Assembly (NCBI GenBank): GCA_001598975.1 | Contig: BBXU01002390.1 | Span: 1-25,495, forward strand | Length of the DNA stretch: 25,495 bases | Source of the DNA: Parachlorella kessleri | Lineage: Eukaryota; Chlorophyta; Trebouxiophyceae; Chlorellales; Chlorellaceae | Direction: 5' to 3' | Part shown: positions 9,801 through 18,200 of the stretch, in pieces | Position numbering within the stretch: position 1 is the first letter of the stretch | Layout of the letters: each line of letters opens with the position of its first letter | Position numbers and translations under genes: made by a program | The notes under the pieces: model-generated | What the model saw: only the letters and a program-made list of their open reading frames with translations | Databases searched by the model: none | Told to the model about the DNA's origin: nothing

Positions 9801-11454
9801 TTGAGCCTGGGGGAGGTTGCAGGGTTGCAGCCTGTGCTATCTGTCCTCTGGCGGGCAGCGGGTTGATTGATGTGCTTGCTTGCGGCCCTGCACGTGCGGG
9901 CAGTGGCCGGCTGTGCAGCCAGCCATGCCACCAAAGGTGTCCTGGCTGAGACTTGGATATTCAGACTCTTTGCTTGAACAACAAACAACGAAAAATTTTC
10001 ATTGAAATGGTAAAATGGGTGAGTCTTCGTGGCACCTGCAGGTGCAAGCGCCCCAAGCTGCTTGTGCTGATGGACATGCTGCTCAAGCGGTGGCGCAACC
10101 CAGGGAACACCCTCTGTGCCCTAACCGAGATCAGCGACGACGCGGTTCGAGTGCTGGAGGGGTGGGTGGGGTGCCTGTGGGTGGGGCGCCTGTGGGTGGG
10201 GCGCCTGTGGGGTGCCTGTGGGTGGGGTGCCAGTGGGTCGTTCCTCCCATGGTTGTGCCTGTCGCAGCATACCGGGACCAGGGCTGGATTTTGCAAATGA
10301 ATGGAGAGAGTGTCTCATGCAGGTAAAGGTCGGGGGTAGGACTGCGGCGCCAGCCTTCCTTGTCACTTGGCTTGGCAATGGAAGCCAGAGGTTGTTTGCA
10401 ATGGTGACCATGTCGAGCCAGCAAGACAGCGTGTCACCCTGTGCAGGCAGGCTAAAGGTGGCCGGAGGGAAGCATCGTGGGCAGGGAGCCCAGGGTGCAG
10501 CCTTTCTTGCATGCATACCCTGCTCTTCTTTCAACAAGTACCATGGCATCCAAGCGTGTACTTCTACCTCATGAAGGCGTGGCATATACTACCCTGGCAT
10601 ATGTATGTACCCTCCTCTCCCTCCCCCCTACCTCCCACGAGCCGGACTTGCTTCCATGCCTCCGGGCACCTTTACTAATCACTAAAAATACCCCTCCCTT
10701 GATTGCAGGTACTGCATGTCTATGTCCCCCTAAGGCCTCCGCTTGGAGGACACCCTCGTTCGCCCTTCATTGCGAGAAGCTGGTTTGGGAGAAGTCCTAA
10801 CTTCCTGTTGTAATTTGATTTGCACAGGTACTACCGCTCATCATTTCTCCACGCCTCCGACCAGACAGACATGTACCCGCCCGGTCGCCTGCTGTTCCTG
10901 CGGCCGTTCAAGGGTCAGAAGAAGCGCAAAGTGGTCTGGGATGCCGTGTGGGTTGACGCGCAAGGTGGGTGGGTGCATGTGCCCCTTTCAACAGCCAGGT
11001 GGAAGGCACACTGTAGGTTAAGAATGTGAATGTCGGGTAACGAGGGATGGAGCAAGGGAGTGCCTAGAACGAAACTCTGTGAATTCAACTTGTCTAGGAG
11101 GGATGCGCAGTTATAGGTCGCGGATTCGAAGGTATGAGGCTGTGCGTGTTGCTTGCGGTTCTCTGTTGGTTGCGTGCTGGCAGTAGCCCCTGGTCTATCG
11201 CTCTATTGGAGGGGCGTGCTGTCAAGGCAACTCTGCTCCATGACCTCGCTTATGAGGTGTTGCGTCTTAAGCAGCACTCCTTATGTAAGTGGAATTAGTT
11301 TGTGGTGGCTGCAGCGCTGATGGGGGAGGGTATCCTGCTGGCTCCCTCCATGCTGGCCCACCACCGCCTGTTCGTGGTGGAGGAGGCACTGCAAAGCGTG
11401 CTGCGAGATGAGGCGGAGCAGCTGCCGACGGATGGAAAAGTTGGTGTAGTGTAG
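46..11454 (+). CDS. sn-1-specific diacylglycerol lipase-like protein (class 3 lipase), 5'-partial, 18 visible exons
   Basis: Predicted membrane serine lipase releasing the sn-1 acyl chain of diacylglycerol to give monoacylglycerol. Exons: 46-193, 354-476, 831-888, 1061-1113 (tentative), 2030-2100, 2652-2735, 2922-4121, 4377-4482, 4800-4915, 5368-5487, 6051-6130, 6669-6764, 7336-7843, 8124-8306, 8955-9123, 10042-10161, 10828-10964, 11315-11454. About 1,169 residues are visible. Conserved blocks in family order: SLLALFGGIDLDPTDRLLG, FAVGAYG, LLYVSYAN, VRGTVSMQDLVTDLL, GHSLGAA, CFNPPGGLLS, VVVGKDVISRL, DMYPPGRLLFL, LLAPSMLAHH. The nucleophile Ser (GHSLG), Asp (VGKD) and His (AHH) all lie where animal DAGL has its triad, so an active enzyme is likely. 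Order and blocks favour DAGL over soluble class-3 lipases. Two large disordered insertions make it longer than usual. The true start is outside the window; the stop is TAG at 11452-11454. Confidence 0.87.
1061..1113 (+). other. tentative 53-bp exon of the DAGL-like gene
   Basis: Exon 831-888 ends in phase 0, but the conserved exon at 2030 must be entered in phase 2, so at least one exon of length 3n+2 must lie between them. The segment after acceptor CTCTTGTCAG, with donor GTGAGG, is 53 bp, open in phase 0, and encodes HLKPRPCQRVMTWRQGGA. Basic/aromatic residues would suit the juxtamembrane linker. This is phase-driven inference; a shorter version starting at 1085 (29 bp) fits equally well. 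Confidence 0.3.
1250..1485 (+). repeat. intronic tandem repeat, ~97-bp period
   Basis: Within the long intron between exons 831-888 and 2030-2100, a segment recurs at about 1250, 1347 and 1444. Shared elements are GTGCCGCGGGT, CCAGGAGG/GCAGGAGG, CCTCAA and a G-rich stretch followed by GGTG(A/G)CT. The copies have diverged by substitutions and small indels. No coding function is seen, and the rest of this intron shows no recognisable gene. Confidence 0.6.
1851..2100 (+). repeat. triplicated acceptor plus 5' exon segment (86/88-bp period)
   Basis: Copies start at 1851, 1937 and 2025. Each has TGCAG followed by the start of the exon encoding GPASKEIAKSLLAL, and the first two are followed by TTTA-rich intron sequence (about 1898-1928 and 1997-2018). 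Only the third copy continues into the conserved FGGIDLDPT and joins in phase to the next exon, so it is taken as the real one. The first copy has a 1-bp deletion that breaks the frame; the second keeps the reading frame but then runs into intron. Confidence 0.9.
2030..2735 (+). other. DAGL-like exons (2030-2100, 2652-2735): conserved pre-catalytic block
   Basis: The two exons join in phase 1 and encode ASKEIAKSLLALFGGIDLD, then PTDRLLGLYLVSEQQ and an Arg-rich tail. This corresponds to the animal DAGL block following the last membrane helix (a helix, then a D-x-x-PSD-like motif, then an LLxQQQ-like helix). It is the feature that separates DAGL-type lipases from soluble class-3 lipases, so it carries much of the family assignment. 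The intervening intron (2101-2651) holds a minisatellite and no other recognisable feature. Confidence 0.8.
2431..2531 (+). repeat. minisatellite in DAGL-like intron
   Basis: Imperfect tandem array of a ~20-bp unit resembling GCACAGCGCGGGATGCCGAT, with some 13-14-bp truncated units; about five units in total. It lies entirely in the intron between exons 2030-2100 and 2652-2735. Confidence 0.8.
2922..4121 (+). other. 1.2-kb DAGL-like exon encoding a ~400-residue low-complexity linker
   Basis: A single open exon, entered and left in phase 1 (acceptor GGTGCAG, donor GTGTGT), lies between the pre-catalytic block and the hydrolase core. It begins IQEVPNSPGLVRRTLQSITK and is rich in Gln, Ser, Pro, Gly, Thr and Ala. 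Near 3395-3490 it has three copies of a P-S-P-(Y/H)-S-Q-G-A motif. Near 3610-3985 a Gly-Gly-Thr/Ala pattern is encoded by repeats of GGCGGTAC-like sequence. One basic stretch (EVRRNWRQMLPVYRQTMLRLR, approx. 3530-3590) and the end (VGIRVAASYRPMLTPSGC) look less disordered. Likely a regulatory or tethering insertion; function unknown. A 240-residue antisense ORF overlaps it and is treated as a shadow. Confidence 0.8.
4377..6764 (+). other. DAGL-like exons (4377-4482 to 6669-6764): N-terminal half of lipase fold
   Basis: Five exons encode, in order, YHDPVPKPVVEEADKIRRF then AVGAYGLQ; a linker with KPMCFGNMNMLLKCLGRPLR; GDLLYVSYANAPGGVLPYML with VVLAVRGT; VSMQDLVTDLLSTSVDVAGW; and GEGMFAHMGIVSSATAILKD. 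These match the class-3 lipase cap helix, the strand carrying R-G-T (oxyanion region), the S-x-x-D-x-x-T-D-L motif and the H-x-G-(M/I)-x-x-(S/A)-A helix. Phases chain 1-2-1-1-0-0 without conflict. The 490-bp intron between exons at 4915 and 5368 holds no other recognisable feature. Confidence 0.85.
5441..5612 (+). repeat. 100-bp tandem duplication of a DAGL-like exon 3' end
   Basis: The end of exon 5368-5487 (from GGCCAGCAAGTCGGTGGTGC through its donor) recurs exactly 100 bp downstream at 5541-5612, inside the intron. The copy retains GGCCAGCAAGTTGGTGGTGC and AAGGCACAG, but its donor has changed from CAGGTGGG to CAGGGG, so the decoy GT is gone. Confidence 0.85.
7336..7843 (+). other. DAGL-like exon encoding a ~170-residue Gly/Pro/Ala/Ser insertion
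   Basis: Acceptor GTGCTGGCAG, donor GTGACT, entered in phase 0 and left in phase 1. It lies between the H-x-G-I-V-S helix and the strand leading to GHSLG, where animal DAGL has only a short connector. The first two thirds are low complexity (KGSGGGGGINPAGKPPAGPA and similar), followed by a more ordered RLMSWHEAHYSQQLPSMGSM and an acidic stretch (EDAGEAEEDVGGE). It is predicted to loop out of the hydrolase fold beside the active site. The role is unknown; regulation of substrate access is a guess. Confidence 0.75.
8124..8306 (+). other. DAGL-like exon with the GHSLG nucleophile elbow
   Basis: Entered and left in phase 1. It encodes SRAKTIIRGKVQEEGWQVVV then TGHSLGAAVACLLGFHLREV. The Ser of GHSLG is the expected nucleophile, on the elbow after a hydrophobic strand, with the small residues (G-x-S-x-G-A-A) typical of class-3 lipases. 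The intron that follows (8307-8954) contains no feature I recognise. Confidence 0.93.
9091..9216 (+). repeat. 84-bp tandem duplication spanning an exon end and its donor
   Basis: About 42 bp running from AGTGGTTGATGAGATGGTGC through the donor AAGGTAGGGGGG at 9091-9132 recur almost unchanged at 9175-9216. The second copy lies in the intron and keeps an intact GTAGGG donor. It has no evident acceptor of its own. Confidence 0.9.
9345..9362 (+). repeat. (TG)n microsatellite
   Basis: About nine TG units following a T-rich run, in the large intron between exons 8955-9123 and 10042-10161. Confidence 0.9.
9519..9680 (+). repeat. ~45-bp intronic tandem repeat
   Basis: The core GAACCTGGAGGAGCTGCCGA occurs at about 9561, 9605 and 9649, with a weaker first copy near 9519 (GAAGGAGCTGCC). 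T-rich spacers (TCTTATTTCTTTTT) separate the copies. In one frame it reads EPGGAAE repeatedly, but it is flanked by stops and is not joined in phase to gene exons, so I treat it as intronic. Confidence 0.75.
10162..10238 (+). repeat. G-rich 15-bp minisatellite directly after a donor
   Basis: About five imperfect units of GCGCCTGTGGGTGGG start at the donor of exon 10042-10161 (GAGGG/GTGGGTGG). Several units contain GTGGGT-like sequences that could act as alternative donors, which makes the exact donor position slightly uncertain. The G-run density could also allow G-quadruplex formation on the coding strand. Confidence 0.8.
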
Positions 11455-12101
11455 CTGCTACTGCCGCGGGATGAGGGCAAGGAGCTCCCTTCCTGCTCAT
11501 GAGCAAAGTGGCAGACAGTTCGAACAAAGTGAAGATAGGGTACAGCTGTGCGGAGGGCTGGGCTGGATGCAAATGTGGTATTACTTTTAGTAACTGTTTA
11601 TGCTAGCGGAGGCGCGATTGGTGGCTGAGAGCTGGCTGAGCCTCTCAGCAGCTTATAGGTCGCAGCCACAGGCGCTCGTGTGTACATGGAAGCGTGACAT
11701 CTCTAGGACTAATATTGTTTTGGGCACCCTGCATTACCTGTGATGCTGCAGTCAGCCCAGGCTGCCCCTCAGCTGCTCTGCTCTACACTTGTATCCCCTG
11801 AATTTCACAGTTGGGCTGTCTGCACAACTACTAGTTGCCAGATGGTTCCCTATTCGACCCTGCGCAGCGTTTTGGGTCTGATGGATCACACAACCAATGC
11901 ACGGAGGGTTTATCGGGGCCAACTACTCCACAAAAGGCAGCAGGGGGGGGATGCTGCCCCACCAAAAAAGAAAGCAGGGAGATAACGCAGTTCATCATGG
12001 CAAAGGGGCATGTTCCAGCCGAACTGTGGCAGCATAACACCCAAGCCCACCCATCACGCTCCTACATGCCACCTGGCCAATCATGGACATTAAACAAGAG
12101 T
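11455..12101. other. convergent intergenic region (3' UTRs)
   Basis: This lies between the stop of the + strand lipase gene and the stop of the - strand beta-adaptin gene, so it should contain both 3' UTRs. I looked for the algal TGTAA poly(A) signal and found no convincing copy on either strand. Short ORFs here have no recognisable motif. Nothing else can be supported. Confidence 0.6.
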
Positions 12102-12224
12102 CTATGCCAGCGCTCTTGCCACAGAGTCAAACGCCATCGGTGCAAAGTCCAAGCGTTCGCTCTTGAAGAAAGCCTGCAGGGCAGCAACCACTCGTGCTTC
12201 AGCTTGACTGACGCAGGAACACAT
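12102..12224 (-). other. AP1B1: probable terminal exon of beta-adaptin after a GC-AG intron
   Basis: Exon 12710-12578 ends in CAG followed by GCAAGT, a perfect GC-type donor, in phase 0. On the same strand an acceptor (CTCCTGCCGGGAG) at 12225-12226 opens a 40-codon phase-0 exon: [20 protein letters not shown] then [20 protein letters not shown] and TAG. The [14 protein letters not shown] helix suits the C-terminal helix of the ear platform. Without splicing, the frame instead ends after 24 residues ([16 protein letters not shown]...) at 12503-12505, with no family resemblance. I prefer the spliced form, moderately. Confidence 0.55.
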
Positions 12225-15200
12225 CTCCCGGCAGGAGAATGCTGCCATCAACCAGAACGTTCCTGGCGCGCCGCCATGTTATCACCCAGGTTGGCTAAGG
12301 CGAAAATTTCGGATTGTCTGCGATATGCCTGATATGGGATCAGTATGCCAAGCCAGTTAGCATGCTGCAAAATACCAACGAGTAACTGAGGATATATGCC
12401 ATGTACGCTACCCAGTCATGTGGCAATCCTACCAAATGAAAGAAGGCGTTATGTCAAAGGGACAAATTGTGACCTTGGTGCCCCACCATGCATCACATCT
12501 AGTCATGGGTCCTCCATGCGGCACAACGCCCTCAAGCCAGGGGAAGGGAAGGCACAAGCGCAGCTTATAGCACTTGCCTGCACCCCAGGCGCCCCAGCAG
12601 CAAAGCGTAGCTCCAGCAGCAGCTGCACCCCGCCAGCAGGGGTCACCGCCCGGCCGGTGCAGTACAGCACCTCCTCACCACCCACAGACTTGTGGGACAG
12701 CACAAAGATCCTGCATTGGCAGGAGGCAGCAACCAAACTTGTGCCCTCCCTTGCTAGAGCCGTGAGCCCCGCTCAAAGCCGCTGACCTCCACAGGAGGCA
12801 GCAAACAAACGTGTGCCCTCCCTTGCTGGAGCCGTGAGCCCCGCTCAAAGCAGCTAATCTCCACCTCTGGGCGACCCACAGATCCGTCTAAGCTGGGTAA
12901 GATCCAACATAGAAGGTGCCCAGCCCCTCTTCGAGCTTACGGCAGCGCAACAACAAACACCTCAGGGATATTTATGACATGGTGGAATCCGACTCGACAG
13001 CAATACGGTGTTCGGCAGCCCGGATGCACCTTGCGTAGGTCACAGCAAGGGCAGCACACCTGGAGGCTTCAAGCTTGGCCTTGGCCTGGTCAGGGCTGGT
13101 GATAGACACCCCCAGGGCCTGCTGCTGCTCCTCCTGCACACAGCAAGCCAGCCAGCAAAGCCTCATCAGGCACCTGATGGCCACATGACAGGACTGCCTA
13201 CTACAGGCCTGCTCTGCACGTTCTGCAGCGGCGTGAGCGATTTGTGCCCCGCAAAGTTCTCCAGGACAGCTAGCCATCGAATGTCTCGCGAGCCAGACAG
13301 AGTAGGTGATAGGAGCCACATATCCACAAGCTGGCCTTCTACCCGATGTTTCGCGAACCTGAGGTACAGCAGCACAGGACGGCATCAACAGCAAAGCACC
13401 ACTATGAAGTGTGTGTTGCAAAGATGTCCACTGACCTGCAGTGCCTTCCAGGTTTGCACGAACTGCATGCCCTCGATGCGCCCGTCCTCTGCCAAGGAAG
13501 CTTCCAAGGGCATGTTGTCGGACAAATACAAAACACCCAGCTGGTTGCACTTGATGGCTATCTGCACAAACACAAGAGTGGACACAAGGCAAGAGAGTTG
13601 TGCCTGCACCATACCAGAAGCTGTGCAGCAGGCCTACAGCTCTTACGGAACGCCCTCTATGTCCATATACCGGTCCACACACCCACTCAGATATAGGTAT
13701 CCTGTAGTACATAACTAGGGCAAGCCCCAGAGCATCGCCGCATCCAGGCCCTATCAGCCCGATTCTGCCCTACCTAGCCTCTGTCTGCATTGCCTGCCAC
13801 CCTTCCGCACAAGCAGAGGAGCAGGATGACTACCTTTGCCACGCACCTGCAGTACAGGGCTAGCAGCGCCGGGGCCTAGCAGCCCTGCATTCTGCGCGAC
13901 AGGCAGCGCCGCAGTTGCGACGGCCCCAGGTGCCACCACTCCCACGGGGATGGCCTGGGTGCCTGGCGCCAGACCCAGACTATTCTTGTTGAACTGAACC
14001 ATGAAGCCGTCCAGAGGAACGCCGGCACCGATGTTCTCAAAAGCGAGCTGCAAGCAGGGAAGGAAGGGTCGTGAATCAGCGGATGGTCAGGTCAGGCTGG
14101 CCAAGGCAGTGATCGAGCGTGCCATACCAGTTAACAAGCGTCTTGGCTGGACATGTGCAGGATGCGATAATCCAGGTGTATAGAGGACCTCAACAAGCCC
14201 TGAGCAGGCATGTCGTCCCTCTTCCGAAATTGGAACCGACCAAGGCTCCAGCCCTCCGCTTGCCAGCTTCCATTGTGCCTTCATCAAACTACACAGTCAA
14301 TCCCAACCAGCCAAGCTCACCTGGTATACAATGCTGCCCGCCTGGCGGCTAAGCTGGCCCCTGATGACCAGCCCCTTGCCCTTCTCCGGCCCAAACAGGA
14401 TAGGCAGCTGCGGCACAGCAGGCGCAGCAGCCGCTGCGGGAGCTGCAGGGGTGGCGAAGAAGTCATCAAGGGCTGCAGGGGCGGCTGCTGGGATTGCCGC
14501 TGGGGCAGCGGGTGCAGGGGCTGCTGCTGGGCCACCCAAGTCCAGGCCGCCTGCAGCCAGGGCAAACAGCATGTCACAGGTGAATATGCGTTTACATGCT
14601 GCCCTCTGCCAGGAAACATATTGTGATCATCAAGTACCAAGCCCTGGTTGATCATCAGGTACCAAGCAGCCAGGAACCATGTCAGAGCTGCCTGGCAGCT
14701 GGGTCACCCACCGAGCAGATCCATGACATTGGCGGGAGCTGCAGCTGCGGTTGCGGGTGCAGCAACGGGCGCAGCAGGGGCCCCCAGGTCCAGCAGGTCT
14801 CCCAGCAAGTCGGGCACGGGTGCCGGGGCTTTGGCGCTGGTGGGCTGGGAGGTGGACTGGGGTCCTGTTGGGGCCTCGCTAGTTGCCGAGGGAGTGCGAG
14901 AGCCTGCAGGGAGACCGCGAGTCAGGGAGGCACTCGGTGGTGACCACCTCTCTCATGGCGGACTTGCTGGGTGGGTGCTGTGGAGGAAATTACAGCTATA
15001 CGCATGGCATCCTTAATCCTCCATCCAGGCCTCAAGGAGAGTTAGCAGTTTTACACCTCCAGGGAGGGCATACTGCCGCTACAAGGGTCGAGCGACGAGC
15101 AGCCCAGCAAATGTAATTACTGATGTAATATGACCTCCTTTCCCCGCCCGCAAAAGCTGTGGCCTCACAAAGCCAATTCCCATCATCAAGGTACAACCAT

Positions 15201-18200
15201 GTGAAGCCACGCCCACCTCCATCCTCTTCAGCCCTTGCTGCCGCCCCTGCCGCCAGGTCCTCCGCCCGCTGTACCGCCAGCCGTGCGCGGGACACAAACG
15301 CGCGCGCCGGCTTATGGTACACAGAGGCTAGCGTGCCAAGCTCCCCCAGCAGCTGGCCAAGCAGGGCCGGGTCCAGGGCGTCCTGCAGTAGTCAACAAAC
15401 AACCACGGTAAGCGACAGCACGCCAGCTTGCCAAACAGCTGGCCCAGCCGTGCACAGTTCCGACCAGTGTGCCAACCATTCAGTGAATACTAGACAATCT
15501 TGAGGGTTCTTGTGTCTGCGTGTTCCCATCAAGTAATAAAATACACTTTGGGGGTTGCAAGCAAGGAATGAAAGACTCCTGGCACTTCATCCACCAGCCA
15601 CACACACATTAATGCCTATGCCGACCTGTGTGTCACTGATGACCGGCTTCTGCGCCAGCACAACATCCTTGGCAGCCTCTGCAAACCCAAGGAAAGAAGT
15701 TTGGCTCGTGACCCTCTTGTGCACATTTAGAAAGTTCTGCTGCGCACAGTTTCCAAAGCATGCGCTTTGCTGGAGGCGCTCCACCCACTGGCAGCTGTTG
15801 GTTGTGGACGAGCACTGTATCCCAGTTTGAATGGCCCCTGACTCTCCCCACGGGCACTGTCCAGATCAAACTTCCGTGCCTCAAGGCACTGAAAGGCACC
15901 CAAAACAGATGACAACGAGCCTGCAAACCCCTTTAAGTATGTTTACGCCGCCCGCAGCGTGCCGCCATGCTCGCACAGCCTACGCAACCTGTCCCCATCA
16001 CAGGACACACCTGGGTCTGTGGACAGCAGGCGCCAGTAGATGTACGCCCTGTCGCGCAGGTCAGGGTTGTCTGTCTCCTGGGTGGCGTATGTCAGCACCA
16101 GCTGAATGAGCTGCAGGGTAGAAACACCCGAGACAAGTCGGTGGCTGTGACAAGTTACAAGCTACAAGTTACAGACAAGTTGGTGGGTGAGGTAGGTCAG
16201 ACAGAGGCCGGGACGGGCAGGCCAGCCCAGTCAGTCTCCTGGATGGTAATCGTCAACACGATATGGATGAGCTTAGAGGGATGCAAGACGACCAGAGCCG
16301 TGCAAGATGCCTTAGAGGGTAGCAATTCATCGACAACAGTGCAGCTGCCTGCCTCCCCATCCCCTCCATGCCTGCTGCTGTGGCATCTTGCCGTGCCTCC
16401 TCTGGGGCAGCAAGTGCCGGAGACTCACCCAAACATATACGCTTTCGAATGCATGGAGCCTTCGCACAGTGGCAGCAAGCTGTCCTACCTGCTGCGGCTT
16501 CTCGGTGGGCTTCTTGAGGAACAGCTTGACGGTGGCGGTCACCAGCTGCAGCTGCACCTGGCTTGTCTCCTCCGGGAAGGTCTCCAGGAACTGCTCCAGC
16601 AGCTCGTCTGCAGGCAGTGGGAATCAAATGGATATGCCATTATATATACATGGGTGCACTTTAACTCGTGGTAAGTTTGTTGGCTGGACATGTGCTCGTT
16701 AGGAACAGCGACGAAGTCCGGCAGCTTGTGACCAATCATCGGAATCGAGACAGTTTGTTTCAGGAGTCCTAAATTGCCTGGCGAAATCGCTGCTTGGGTT
16801 GCCCAGTTACAGCCGCACCCTTCCTTTCAAATCAAAAACAGAAGAAGCATCATGTAGGCACCTACCGGCATTGTCGATGCGCTCAGCGTACTCTCCAATG
16901 ATCCAGATCATGGAGGCCTTCGCCTCGGGCTCATCCAGAGACTCCAGATTCTCGCACAAGGTGCTGATGATGCTCTCATAGCGGTTGGGGTACCGCCTGA
17001 CCGAGGGACATGCCACCCACAAACACGACCAGGTCAGCACAGATCTTGAGAGAAGGTGGGGCTCTCGTAGCGGTTGGGGTACCGCCTGACTGAGGGACAT
17101 GCCACCCACAAACACGACCAGGTCAGCACAGATCTTGAGAGAAGGTGGGTTTCCCTCCAGAGCAGCACCGGCAGCGCAATGAAGCCATCCAGATATCTTG
17201 TTGTCTTGTCATAGAGATCATATCTTCTAACCAGATACGCCTTGGACACACACCTTAGGCTGCGTGTTCCTGGGAGCTACTGTCACAGGCTACCAGATTG
17301 CCTATGTCTCACGATGACTCCATTCCCAAGCAACACTAAGGCTAGCTTAGGAATGCACCTAATGGCAATCCGGCCTCCTAAGTTCAGCCTTCCTAGCTGG
17401 TGCTCTTCTGTCCCGCTAAAAACCCCTGCCATCCAATACTTATGGTGCTGTTCACCTGAAGATGTCCTTAATGACGATGATGGCCTCTTGGACGACGTAG
17501 TTCACCTTGGTCTGAATCAATTCGAGCAGAACATTGATGCACCTGCAGGGATGGAGCTATGCAGTGCGTGGGTGAAAGCCACAGCCTGGCTGAAGCTGCT
17601 AACCGCAGGCAGCAGCAGGTGACCTAGTCCAGCTCTGCACTGCCTTATTGTCTTTGTTGGCTTGCATACAACTTGGAGGATTCCGTGCAGAACACCACAC
17701 AGCTGAAGGAAGTCATTGCTTGGGGTGAGAACACTGCCGTCCCATACATTCTGGCAAGGTGTACTTAGCAGCGAAACAACATTTCACACAACCTCCACTG
17801 GCCTGCCGGCTTCGCCACTACAGTGGCACTCGCGGGCCGTACCCACCTCTCGGCTGCGCGCTCGATTGACACAGCGCAACGCCCAATGGCGCGCACCGCC
17901 TTGCGCACAAAGTCTACGTCCACCTCGGTTGCATATTCCTTGAACTCCAGAAGGACCTACACCCAATAAACAGGCTGCATCGATTCCAACAGTGAATTTG
18001 AAGAAAACATTGCAAGGGCTAACCACACCTTCACAGCAATCGCCCTGATTAAAAAATACCAAGGGTAGGCAGGATCCTTTTGCACTGTTGCTTCTGCCCG
18101 CAATTTGTTATGTGCAAGCGCAAGCACATTATATATGCGTACCGACTTCCAAAATGTCCCTTCTCGCACACACACAGAACCCAAAGGCACACCTGGTCGA

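Larger units (their letters stand above)
8955..11454 (+). other. DAGL-like C-terminal exons (8955-9123, 10042-10161, 10828-10964, 11315-11454)
   Basis: The exons encode LRCWCFNPPGGLLSWNLSVL and VVVGKDVISRLSF (catalytic Asp); RCKRPKLLVLMDMLLKRW; the block SDQTDMYPPGRLLFLRPFKG with VVWDAVWVDAQ; and ALMGEGILLAPSMLAHHRLF (catalytic His in AHH) ending EEALQSVLRDEAEQLPTDGK and a TAG stop. Phases are 2, 2 and 1. In animal DAGL the same order occurs: PPGGLLS, GKD, then (after a regulatory loop) LYPPGR and the His helix. The segment between RCK and YPPGR is short here, so a long regulatory loop as in animals is not seen at that place. Confidence 0.85.

Noticed and set aside
9279..9866. 195-residue + strand ORF with repeated EPGGAAE
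   Set aside because: Open by virtue of a 45-bp repeat with no stops; flanking lipase exons join directly in phase 2 without it.
10477..10800. additional lipase exon between 10161 and 10828
   Set aside because: Exons 10042-10161 and 10828-10964 already join in matching phase and restore family order; the ORF here has no lipase motif.
11835..12332. 165-residue + strand ORF in the convergent region
   Set aside because: No motif, and it is antisense to the candidate terminal beta-adaptin exon, whose peptide looks more natural.
12972..13712. 246-residue - strand ORF as an independent gene
   Set aside because: It reads through a true beta-adaptin exon (13133-13060) and its flanking introns; only the [16 protein letters not shown] part is family sequence.
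13008..13718. 236-residue + strand ORF
   Set aside because: Antisense shadow of beta-adaptin exons and introns with no recognisable motif.
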